64,000 nucleotides of DNA from Cognatishimia sp. F0-27. GTDB taxonomy: Bacteria; Pseudomonadota; Alphaproteobacteria; Rhodobacterales; Rhodobacteraceae. The stretch lies in the NCBI RefSeq assembly GCF_020667845.1, contig NZ_JAFMPQ010000018.1, forward strand, positions 1 to 64,000. Direction: 5' to 3'. The notes below the pieces were generated by a model that was given only the letters and a program-made list of their open reading frames with translations, was not told the origin of the DNA and made no database searches. Positions within the stretch are counted from its first letter, which is position 1; every line of letters starts with the position of its first letter. This document shows positions 11,738-19,114 of this stretch, piece by piece. Both the position numbers and the translations under genes were made by a program.

Positions 11738-12742
11738 TCAGCGCCGCGCCGCCTTTTGGGCGTCCAGAAGCGCACGCGCCTGCGCGACCCAATGGTCACG
11801 TGTCACCTGCCCCGTGTAACCGGTCAGGTTCGCATCCATCCACGCGCATTCCTTTTCATCCCACGCGGCGATCTGTTCGAAATGGAACAGCCCCATGTCA
11901 TGGCAAAGCGCTTCGATTTTGGGCCCGATACCCCGGATCTGCTGAAGCGGATCCGGCCCACCCGCACGGGGCGCGACCCGCATGGGCGGCTTGCGCCCCA
12001 TTGGCATGCTTTCTGCCAAGCCGGACCGACCATGGTCGCCGTCTCTTGGATATGGGCCGTATGGAGTGCCTCCGTCGCGCCTCTCGGTTGCGCGCGACGC
12101 TGCCTCTGTTTCATCCGGAACGGGTTTCCCCGGCTCGATTGCAAGCGCGTCTTCGCGATCTTCGCGATCCCGCCGTGGCTCCGAAACGCGCGGGATCGGT
12201 GGCTGAGCTGTGTCCGCAACAACGGGCTCTGCCGGTTGTTCCGTCGCCCCTTCGTCCTGCGTTTTCTCTTGATCTGCCGTGCCATCCGCCGCTTGATCTA
12301 CCGCCCCATCCGACCCGTCGATCATCTCCTTCGGATTTTCCGCGTCGAGGGCGTCGTGATGCGTCGGTGATTTGGCGTCCAATGCGGGCTTCTGCGCGTT
12401 CTTCTGTGCGTCAGGCGTGTCGTCCGCAGCTCTTCGGAGCGACGGCGCATAACGGAAAGCCGGCTCGGGTGCCGCCACCTCTGCGCGAGCTTCGCCGCGC
12501 GCCGCCGCGCGGGCCTCTGCGAGTTCGGTTTCAAGCATCTGGATGCGTCGGCTTTGCGCGCGGTGCTTTTCCTTGGCTTGCGCAAGGATCACGTCATCCG
12601 CTCCAAGCCACCGGGTGCGCGGATTGTCCGACCCGCTCCGCCCGCCAAAGATCAACCACCCGGACAAGAGGCCAACCACCCCGGCCGCGACCAGCAGCCC
12701 GGCCATTTCACCCAGCAAGAAGCCAAGACCGTCAGGTGTCAT
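11738..12742 (-). CDS. Membrane-anchored protein with C-terminal helix-hairpin-helix domain
   Basis: 334 residues from the ATG at 12742 (MTPDGLGFLLGEMAGLL). One N-terminal transmembrane helix (about 10-32) is followed by a short coiled-coil (60-85, rich in Gln, Arg and Glu) and a long disordered segment rich in Asp, Glu, Ala and Pro (about 95-265). Residues about 270-330 form a compact domain (DPLQQIRGIGPKIEALCHDMG, then HFEQIAAWDEKE) resembling the HhH-like C-terminal domain seen on some NADH-quinone oxidoreductase subunit E proteins in this order. The start overlaps the end of the upstream BON gene by 11 bases, so they are translated together. No enzymatic function can be assigned; the HhH motif could bind DNA or protein. 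Confidence 0.75.
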   Translation of the reverse strand: MTPDGLGFLLGEMAGLLVAAGVVGLLSGWLIFGGRSGSDNPRTRWLGADDVILAQAKEKHRAQSRRIQMLETELAEARAAARGEARAEVAAPEPAFRYAPSLRRAADDTPDAQKNAQKPALDAKSPTHHDALDAENPKEMIDGSDGAVDQAADGTADQEKTQDEGATEQPAEPVVADTAQPPIPRVSEPRRDREDREDALAIEPGKPVPDETEAASRATERRDGGTPYGPYPRDGDHGRSGLAESMPMGRKPPMRVAPRAGGPDPLQQIRGIGPKIEALCHDMGLFHFEQIAAWDEKECAWMDANLTGYTGQVTRDHWVAQARALLDAQKAARR

Positions 12743-15218
12743 TGTCAGCCCCCTCCTCTCGTTCGGTTTGCGGCCCCGGCCTCGACGCGTCCTGCATATC
12801 CGGTCCCGGCTCCGCCTCCGACAGCGGAACAAGCGGCGGAGGAGCCACCGCCAAGGACGGCGGCGGATCGGGTTGGATCTCGCGCAGAATGCCTGCCGGT
12901 GCCGCGTCTGGCGCAGCCTGGGTCGGCGCAAGCGGGGCTTTGTCTGCGCCACTTTCTTCCGGTCGCGCGGTGGCACGCACGACATCAAGACTGAGTGAGA
13001 CAGCCTCCAGCGCACCAAGCCGACGCTCGACTTGGGCAATCACATCATCATCACGCGCAACCCCTCTCAGCGAGAGCCTGCGCCCTTCGAGCGAGACCGT
13101 CCCGGCATCGAGCATATCCACCGCAGCCTGCGCCTCGCGCAGCATGTCAAACCAGTTGGACGGCGCACCGTCCGCTTCGGTGAGACCGGGCAGCGCCGCA
13201 CCCGGTGGCGCAAACCCGGAATATTTCAGAACGCCGCGCGCATCCTTGTCGATCTGCGTGACAAAGGGACTGACATTTGCGCGTAAGCTGATCGCCACCC
13301 GCGTCCAGGGCGCAACCTCTGCCAACGCTGCCTGCGCCTTGGCGCGCTGCTCGGCATTGCGCGCGATCCCCTGAACGCTCAAGCGATCTCCCTCGATCTG
13401 CCATCCGCCATAGGCCAAGGCCTCGAGCGCGGTGACCCCGGCCTCAGCGAGCGCCTCCCAATTGCCCGGTGCGCCATCCGCAATCGCAAGCGCGCTCGTA
13501 TCGAGCAGCGCCGCACCATAGTCAGAGGGCACATGGCCGGACAGTCTCGGCGCGCGGCCCTCGCCCTTGAGACCACCGGTGCGGAAGGGCTCGGCCAGGA
13601 CGCGCACAACAATATTGTGTGTGACGCGGCGTGCGATATCCGTGCGCAGCGCTGCAATCGCCTGCTCGCGCAGCGCGTCGGAGCGGGCGACCCCTTCGAG
13701 ATGGGTGTGCTGCCCGCTGATGCTCAAGGCGCCGCGGGCGAGCAGATCCAGCGCCATCATCCCCGCAGCGCTTGCCTCCCCGAAATCTGGCGGCGCGCCA
13801 TCGGCCACCACAAGGGACGCCCCGGCGGCACCATACGTCTCGCGGGCCGCAAGCGACGGCACGAAACCCGACAATCGCGGCTTGCCTTCCCCGATCGACA
13901 CGGCGCCAAAGAGATAGGGGTTCGCGAAAGGGATCACCGTGATCCGCACCACCAAACGGTCAGCCGGGACCGCGGCAAGTTGGGCCAGCGCCGCGTCCCG
14001 CTCTTCCTCGGACCGGGCCACGCCCTCTACCAACAGCGTCTGACCCTCGATCAGCCAACTGCCCCGGTGCAGCCTCGCAAGGGCGGCCTGCCCCGCAGTT
14101 GCCAGCGCCTCCCAATCCTGCGGCGCGCCATCCGCAATCGTCAACGCCGCAGAGGGGCCGTCCAGAAGGCGTTGCGCGTAGAGAGACGGCGCATAGCCGG
14201 AATAGGTCACAATCCCGTCTTCCCCTTTGGAGGCCTCGGAAAGATAGGGCGTGATCCGTGGCCGCAGCACGATGTCGGCCGTTGCGTCCGCCAGACCGTC
14301 AAGCGCCGCTTGAGCGGCGGCCCGGTCGTCGCGCGTCCGCGCCACGCCGGTGACGATCAGCGTTTCGTCCATCACGGCAAATTCCCCCGAAACCAGCGGT
14401 GCGAGCGCGGCATGGCCAACCTGCACCCTGTCTCGCCAGTCGTCCGGCGCTCCGTCTGCGCGCGTCAGTTGCTCGGCGCCGGGGAAAACGGTCAGATCTG
14501 CGAGCCGGGGGGCAAACCCGCTCATGGTCACCGGTCCTCCGGCATCATCCTCATCCTCGGCAGTTTCCGCCGCCGTCTTCACGGCGGTGGTTGTGAACGG
14601 GCTCATCAGCGGGATGACCGCGATCGCCACTTGCGCATCGAGCCCCCGCGCTGCGCCCAGAGCCTCTACTGCGCGATCATGCGCGCCTTGGCTGCGCGCA
14701 ATGCCCGTCAGGCGGAGGCTTTCGTCCTGCAAGGTCCAGCGACCCTCGTGCAAATGGATGAGGGCGGACTGACCCGCGCTCGCCATGGCCAGCCACTGCG
14801 GCGGGGCACCGGACGCAAGATCGAGGCTCAGTGCAATATCGCCGATGGCCACGCGATCGGCTTCCGTGGGCACCGCGCCCGACAGCCCGCGCCCGCCATC
14901 CGCATCCCGCCACCCTTCGGTGATGTAGGGCGTCCGGCGCTCCAGAACGTCAAGCCGTGCGCGGACGTCCCGGACGCCTTCGATGCTCTGCAACGCCGCG
15001 ACCACAGCGCGGGCATCTTCCGGGTCATCAGCGATACCGCTCACGAAGACATTCCGGCCTGTGACCTGCACCACCAGCGGGTGCCGCGCATCGGACACAA
15101 CGGCCCGCGCATCGCTTAGGATGTCTGCCTGCACGTCCTGTGCATGGTCACGCCATCCCCAAAAGGACAGCGCCCCCATTCCGCATACGAACAACAAGAC
15201 CCCTACAATACGTCGCAC
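12732..15218 (-). CDS. BON-domain envelope protein with six tandem modules
   Basis: 828 residues, GTG start at 15218 with GGGAG about 9 bases upstream. An N-terminal signal or anchor helix (4-22) is followed by a BON domain (about 45-95). Six tandem modules of 95-115 residues come next, each with an (L/Y)SGxxPS-like strand, an ADGAPxxW motif, a helix of 15-20 residues, a GVAR turn and a VxVIPF-type closing strand. The last roughly 70 residues are Pro/Ala/Glu-rich. BON domains bind phospholipid or envelope partners. Rhodobacterales OmpA-like proteins carry related repeats before an OmpA domain, but no OmpA domain is visible here. Translation is coupled to the HhH gene. A structural envelope role is inferred. 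Confidence 0.75.
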   Translation of the reverse strand: MRRIVGVLLFVCGMGALSFWGWRDHAQDVQADILSDARAVVSDARHPLVVQVTGRNVFVSGIADDPEDARAVVAALQSIEGVRDVRARLDVLERRTPYITEGWRDADGGRGLSGAVPTEADRVAIGDIALSLDLASGAPPQWLAMASAGQSALIHLHEGRWTLQDESLRLTGIARSQGAHDRAVEALGAARGLDAQVAIAVIPLMSPFTTTAVKTAAETAEDEDDAGGPVTMSGFAPRLADLTVFPGAEQLTRADGAPDDWRDRVQVGHAALAPLVSGEFAVMDETLIVTGVARTRDDRAAAQAALDGLADATADIVLRPRITPYLSEASKGEDGIVTYSGYAPSLYAQRLLDGPSAALTIADGAPQDWEALATAGQAALARLHRGSWLIEGQTLLVEGVARSEEERDAALAQLAAVPADRLVVRITVIPFANPYLFGAVSIGEGKPRLSGFVPSLAARETYGAAGASLVVADGAPPDFGEASAAGMMALDLLARGALSISGQHTHLEGVARSDALREQAIAALRTDIARRVTHNIVVRVLAEPFRTGGLKGEGRAPRLSGHVPSDYGAALLDTSALAIADGAPGNWEALAEAGVTALEALAYGGWQIEGDRLSVQGIARNAEQRAKAQAALAEVAPWTRVAISLRANVSPFVTQIDKDARGVLKYSGFAPPGAALPGLTEADGAPSNWFDMLREAQAAVDMLDAGTVSLEGRRLSLRGVARDDDVIAQVERRLGALEAVSLSLDVVRATARPEESGADKAPLAPTQAAPDAAPAGILREIQPDPPPSLAVAPPPLVPLSEAEPGPDMQDASRPGPQTEREEGADNDT

Positions 15219-15900
15219 AGGCGCTCTCCCGTTCCGGCCGGGACCAAGGGCGGTGGATCAATCGGCATCCAAATCGTGGATACCACCGGCGCGGCCGGGC
15301 GCGCGATGAGACCGGCACGGGCCAGCCCCTCGATCCACGCCTGACAAGTGTGGCACCCGCCCCCGGCGGCGCGCAAGCGTGGAAATCCTGACGTTGCAGC
15401 ATGAAAACCGACCAAGCGATGTCTTTGAACCAGAAAGACCGTGGTCTGAATTGCTGCCAGACTGACAAAGCAAACCGGGGTCCTGCGCCACGATGGTTCA
15501 CCCGCGTCCTCGCGCCACATTGGACGGTGACGGCGCGGGGTAAGCCATGATTCGGTCAAACCGGGAAAACGGCGGCCGGGTTGCCGATCTGAAAATATGT
15601 ATTTCAAACCTCTCTCTGGCGGGTCCTACGGTCGCGTCTTTCTCCAGATGTCATCGCGAGACATGAGACCGGGAGCAAGCAAATGAAAAATATCCAGAAA
15701 ACGAAATAGCGGCCCTTTGCGGCCCTGTTTCCGTAAAGCGTAATCTTTAGTTTACACTTGCTATGTCTAAATTAAATGACACTATGGGGCCACGGTCGGG
15801 AGCGAGGTGCCGCGGCCGGGTAGTTGCAGGGCTGACTCGTCCGTTTCCGGGGGAGATTGTTTCTGCGCTTTGCTTGACGTTGCATTGGAGGAGTTTCCAA
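15219..15900. other. Upstream region of the puc operon
   Basis: About 680 bases between the divergent BON gene and pucB. The half nearest pucB is AT-rich (15690-15785) and contains the TGT-N12-ACA site. Open frames on the minus strand near 15203-15607 look random in composition. GCGGCCC is repeated directly around 15710-15725. Confidence 0.6.
15764..15781. promoter_or_regulatory. PpsR/CrtJ-type operator (TGT-N12-ACA)
   Basis: TGT at 15764-15766 and ACA at 15779-15781 are separated by exactly 12 bases, the consensus for the aerobic repressor PpsR/CrtJ of photosynthesis genes. It lies 120 bases upstream of pucB in an AT-rich segment; TTTACA at 15751-15756 is a possible -35 element. Only one site was found; tandem sites are common in known puc promoters. 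Confidence 0.6.
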
Positions 15901-16056
15901 ATGTCCGATGATACAGACAAGGTATGGCCAACCGGCCTGACCCTGAGCGAGGCCGAAGAGGTGCATAGCTATCTTATTGATGGCACACGCGTCTTTGGTG
16001 CAATTGCGCTGATCGCGCACCTGTTGGTCGCTGCCGCGACCCCATGGCTCGGATAA
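15901..16056 (+). CDS. pucB: Light-harvesting complex 2 beta subunit
   Basis: 51 residues, ATG at 15901 with GGAGGAG about 8 bases upstream. The chain has the LH beta pattern: a polar N-terminus, His22 in [13 protein letters not shown], one membrane helix (about 28-47) and His40 in [10 protein letters not shown], ending TPWLG. His40 is the expected ligand of the ring bacteriochlorophyll, and His22 sits at the conserved N-side position 18 residues before it. It spans the intracytoplasmic membrane and pairs with the alpha subunit. First gene of the operon; pucA follows after 12 bases. Confidence 0.96.
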   Translation: MSDDTDKVWPTGLTLSEAEEVHSYLIDGTRVFGAIALIAHLLVAAATPWLG

Positions 16057-16068
16057 GGGAGGGCTGTC

Positions 16069-16413
16069 ATGAATAATGCAAAAATGTGGCTTGTCGTCCC
16101 CCCAGCGGTGGGTGTTCCGGTCTTTCTTGGTGCCGTGGCGGTCGGATCCTTTGCGGTCCACGTTGCCGTTCTGAGCAACACGTCCTGGGTGTCCGATTTC
16201 CTTTCCGGAGTGGAGTTGGGAAGTGGCGATGCACAAGAGGCCGCCTTGCTCCAGAACACACAGACCGCCAAGGCGTCCTTCGTGATGCCGAATGCGGATG
16301 GCACGCAGCAGGTTCTGGTCATCATGCCCGACGGCACGACCACCACAGCAATCCTGCAAACCCCCGGAGCGGTGCCCGCAAGCGCGTCATCACCACTTGT
16401 GGTGGACCACTAG
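16069..16413 (+). CDS. pucA: Light-harvesting complex 2 alpha subunit with long C-terminal tail
   Basis: 114 residues, ATG at 16069 with GGGAGG upstream. Residues 1-50 follow LH2 alpha without gaps: MNNAKMWLVVPPAVGVPVFLG, membrane helix about 12-35, His31 (bacteriochlorophyll ligand) and Trp40. Positions 44-45 are Phe-Leu instead of the Tyr-Trp or Tyr-Tyr pair that hydrogen-bonds the B850 pigments in classic LH2. Phe44/Leu45 is the arrangement known from the blue-shifted B800-820 LH3 complex. Most LH2 alpha chains are 50-60 residues long; here about 64 extra residues, rich in Ala, Thr, Val and Pro with two MP(N)xDG-like segments, extend into the periplasm. The role of the tail is unknown. Confidence 0.95.
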   Translation: MNNAKMWLVVPPAVGVPVFLGAVAVGSFAVHVAVLSNTSWVSDFLSGVELGSGDAQEAALLQNTQTAKASFVMPNADGTQQVLVIMPDGTTTTAILQTPGAVPASASSPLVVDH

Positions 16414-16464
16414 CACGGCCGATGTCGGGGCGTCGCAGGGCGCACCCGACCTCTGCCGAGACCT

Positions 16465-16491
16465 GACCTGCGGGCCATGCGTCCGCAGGTC
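16465..16491 (+). promoter_or_regulatory. Intercistronic stem-loop between pucBA and pucC
   Basis: A perfect 9-bp stem, GACCTGCGG (16465-16473) with CCGCAGGTC (16483-16491), closes a 9-base loop. It lies 51 bases after pucA and 27 before the preferred pucC start. No T-run follows. In known puc and puf operons such hairpins protect the antenna mRNA and reduce read-through, giving an excess of antenna polypeptides. Confidence 0.75.
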
Positions 16492-16518
16492 GAACCGAAC
16501 CCCGGGCACGGATGGGTC

Positions 16519-17982
16519 ATGTTCGATTATCGCGCCATAGCATTGCGGAAACTGGCCTCGATCGGGCCGCGCTATCTGCCTTTCGCAGATGTCGCAACCG
16601 ACGACGTGCCGCTCTCGCGGCTGATGCGCCTGTCCCTGTTTCAGGTGACGGTCGGCATGGCGATCGTGCTGCTTGTCGGCACCATGAACCGCGTGATGAT
16701 TGTCGAACTGGATGTGCCCGCGACGCTTGTCGCGGTGATGTTGGCGTTGCCGCTCGTGTTCGCGCCGTTCCGAACCCTGATCGGATACAAGTCCGACACC
16801 TATGTTTCCGCGCTCGGGTTGCGTCGCGCACCCTTCATCTGGAAGGGCACCTTATATCAATTTGGCGGTTTCGCGATCATGCCGTTCGCCCTTCTGGTGC
16901 TGTCCGGCTATGGCGAAGCCGTGGACGCGCCGCGTTGGATCGGGCTGAGCTCCGCTGCGCTTGCCTTTCTCCTCGTCGGCGCCGGGGTGCATATGGTTCA
17001 GACTGTCGGGCTCGCATTGGCGACAGACCTCGTGGATGACGAAAGCCAACCAAAGGTCGTCGGGCTGATGTATGTCATGCTGCTTGTCGGCATGGTGGTG
17101 AGCGCGCTGGTGTTTGGCGCCCTGCTTGAAACCTATACGCCGGGCCGCCTGATCCAGGTGATCCAGGGCGCAGCCGTTGTGACAGTGAGCCTCAACCTGC
17201 TGGCCATGTGGAAGCAGGAAGCCCGCAACCGGGACCGCGCCCGGCAGATGGCCACGCACCGTCCCGAGCCTTTCGGCGTGGCATGGGCAAAGCTGATGCG
17301 CACGCCCGGCAAGCTCTGGCTGCTTGTCGTCATCGCACTTGGCACTTTTGGATTCGGCGCCGCCGATGTCCTGCTGGAGCCTTATGGCGGACAGGCTCTG
17401 GGCTTCTCGGTGGCCGAAACGACGCAGCTCACCGCCCTTCTGGCGGGCGGCACGTTGATCGGCTTTGGTATCGCCTCGCGCGTGCTGGGGTCGGGAGGCT
17501 CGCCGGAGCTGTTCGGGTTTCTGGGCGCCGTCATCGGCATTCCCGGATTTGCCGCGATCATCTATTCATCCCTCGGCGGTGGGCCGTTGCTTTTCACAAC
17601 AGGCACGATCATCACCGGCCTTGGTGCAGGTCTTTTCGGTCATGCGACCCTCACGGCGACCATGCGGTCAGCCCCGCGCGAGCAAATCGGTCTTGCGCTT
17701 GGCACCTGGGGCGCGGTGCAGGCCACGTCCGCCGGTATCGGCGTGGCGCTCGCCGGAATCGTCCGAGACCTGATACTCAGCAATCAGGCCGACAGTGGCG
17801 TTGCGCCGCACACGCCCTATAATGCAGTCTTCATGCTGGAGATTGTCTTTCTTGGTCTCGCGGCCGCCGCTGTGGTTCCGCTGCTCCTGAGCAGCCGGAA
17901 AGCGGACAGGGCCAAGGCACCATCCATTCAAAAAGGGTCGTCTTCCGAGGACCTGCAATCCAACACGGCGGAGGCATCATGA
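16519..17982 (+). CDS. pucC: PucC, LH2 assembly protein of the major facilitator superfamily
   Basis: 487 residues from the ATG at 16519 (MFDYRAIALRKLASIGPRYLPF). This start aligns with known PucC N-termini, whereas the ATG at 16477 lies inside the hairpin loop. The conserved motif PFADVATDDVPLSRLMRLSLFQV is followed by about 12 membrane helices typical of the BCH2/PucC family and GYKSDTYVSALGLRRAPFIW. PucC is needed for insertion or assembly of LH2 in the membrane; a pigment-delivery role has been suggested for the family. The stop overlaps the next gene by four bases (ATGA), so the repeat protein is translationally coupled. A short hydrophilic tail rich in Ser and Lys ends the protein. Confidence 0.95.
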   Translation: MFDYRAIALRKLASIGPRYLPFADVATDDVPLSRLMRLSLFQVTVGMAIVLLVGTMNRVMIVELDVPATLVAVMLALPLVFAPFRTLIGYKSDTYVSALGLRRAPFIWKGTLYQFGGFAIMPFALLVLSGYGEAVDAPRWIGLSSAALAFLLVGAGVHMVQTVGLALATDLVDDESQPKVVGLMYVMLLVGMVVSALVFGALLETYTPGRLIQVIQGAAVVTVSLNLLAMWKQEARNRDRARQMATHRPEPFGVAWAKLMRTPGKLWLLVVIALGTFGFGAADVLLEPYGGQALGFSVAETTQLTALLAGGTLIGFGIASRVLGSGGSPELFGFLGAVIGIPGFAAIIYSSLGGGPLLFTTGTIITGLGAGLFGHATLTATMRSAPREQIGLALGTWGAVQATSAGIGVALAGIVRDLILSNQADSGVAPHTPYNAVFMLEIVFLGLAAAAVVPLLLSSRKADRAKAPSIQKGSSSEDLQSNTAEAS

Positions 17983-19016
17983 CAAAAGTCATAACGCGGT
18001 ATTTCGAAAGTGCAGAGCGCGCCCGTTCGGTCGAGCGAGAAATGCTTCGCGAAAAGTTCTCTCGCCGGATCATTCACATATACACCGACGCCGACACGCT
18101 GGTTGATACGCTTGTCGCACGCCGGGTCGATCCCGCAACGGCCGAGGCCTATCAGCGCCGCGTGGCAGATGGCGGCGCGGTTCTGCTCGTGGAAGCCGGG
18201 TACAAGCCGCTGGGCGTCGCCAAGACAACACGCGACCTGACCGCAAAAATGGGCGCGGTTCCGCTCGGCAATCTGCCGGAGGAAGTCACCGTCAAGGATA
18301 CGCGCTCCAAGAAAATCTCGGTGCTCACCGACCATCGGCATTTCCTGCTGCGCGAAAGAAACCCCTACAACACGAACTACCACATGGCGGATTGGCCGAT
18401 CCCTCTGATCAGTCGGCGCAAACCCTATCGCGACATGCTGATCGATCCGCATGCGCGGATGGCCGCGTGGCCGTTGCCGCTCACTTTCCGGCGCAACCCG
18501 CGGGATTCGTTTGCCTTTCCGCGTCACGCGCGGATGGCCAATTTCATTTTGCCCCTGACGATCCGGCGCAAACCCTCCGACAGCTTCGCCTTTCCGCGCC
18601 ATGCCCGGATGGCAAATTTCCCGCTGCCGCTCATCAGCCGCCGGAAACCCTTCGACAAGGTCGCCTTCCCCCGCCACCAGCGTATGGCCAACTGGCCGTT
18701 CCCGTTGCTGATCAATGGCGAGACAGGCAAGAACGCGATCATCCCGGGCTCGCCGCATATGGCCAATTACCCGATCCCGCTGATCAGCGACCGCAAGCCG
18801 GCCGACAAGTTTGCCTTTCCGCGTCACGCCCGGATGGCTGACATCCTTTTGCCCCTGCTGAGCAAACGCGAACCGGCCGACAAGTTCGCCTTCCCGCGTC
18901 ACGCGCGCATGGCAGACAAGATCCTTCCGCTTGTGACAAAGCACGGGGCATCCTCGCGCAAGGGCGGTTTCTCGTTCTCCAAGATGCTGGGCTTGCCAAC
19001 CCTGATCCGCCGCTGA
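17979..19016 (+). CDS. Last puc-operon gene: 25-residue repeat protein in the pucDE position
   Basis: 345 residues, ATG overlapping the pucC stop. Residues 1-95 (MTKVITRYFESAERARSVER onward) look like the small alpha/beta GSP17M-type stress domain. Residues about 121-320 are eight tandem repeats with an exact 25-residue period. Each holds a Met-Ala at 136, 161, 186, 211, 236, 261, 286 or 311 followed by an aromatic/Pro-x-Pro-Leu strand; best copies read RKPxDxFAFPRHARMANxxLPL. The region is strongly basic and soluble, with no membrane helix. In Rhodobacter the genes after pucC (pucD, pucE) encode LH2-stabilising proteins; this product may have that role. That is from operon position, not from a proven family match. 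The tail (321-345) is basic. Confidence 0.8.
   Translation: MTKVITRYFESAERARSVEREMLREKFSRRIIHIYTDADTLVDTLVARRVDPATAEAYQRRVADGGAVLLVEAGYKPLGVAKTTRDLTAKMGAVPLGNLPEEVTVKDTRSKKISVLTDHRHFLLRERNPYNTNYHMADWPIPLISRRKPYRDMLIDPHARMAAWPLPLTFRRNPRDSFAFPRHARMANFILPLTIRRKPSDSFAFPRHARMANFPLPLISRRKPFDKVAFPRHQRMANWPFPLLINGETGKNAIIPGSPHMANYPIPLISDRKPADKFAFPRHARMADILLPLLSKREPADKFAFPRHARMADKILPLVTKHGASSRKGGFSFSKMLGLPTLIRR
18339..18938 (+). repeat. Eight 75-bp coding repeats in the puc-operon repeat gene
   Basis: The DNA encoding residues 121-320 is eight diverged 75-bp units. Units 3, 4, 7 and 8 share FAFPRHARMA most closely. Unit 6 is the most diverged. Period is constant to the residue over all eight copies. 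Confidence 0.9.
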
Positions 19017-19055
19017 AGGCGGATCGTTGCGGCCTCGCAACCCCGACCGAGACAG

Positions 19056-19086
19056 CCCGCACGGCCATGCACACCGGTCGTGCGGG
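19056..19086. terminator. Stem-loop between the puc operon and the convergent RTX-Hint gene
   Basis: CCCGCACG (19056-19063) pairs perfectly with CGTGCGGG (19079-19086) over a 15-base loop, 40 bases past the stop of the puc repeat gene, followed by TCTT. It could end transcription from both convergent genes. The T-run is weak, so rho-independent termination is only likely. Confidence 0.5.
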
Positions 19087-19114
19087 TCTTGGTATGGTGA
19101 TCGGTCGATTGCGG

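Noticed and set aside
11800-13374. Plus-strand 524-codon frame across the HhH and BON genes
   Set aside because: Arg/Pro/Ser-rich shadow; the minus-strand genes have recognisable domains and a coupled start.
15203-15607. Minus-strand 134-codon frame ending inside the BON gene start
   Set aside because: A GGGCHTCQAWIEGLARAG segment looked vaguely like a metal-binding motif, but the rest is random-looking and no start signal is present.
16477-16518. Earlier in-frame ATG for pucC
   Set aside because: It lies in the loop of the hairpin at 16465-16491, lacks a ribosome-binding site and adds residues absent from known PucC.
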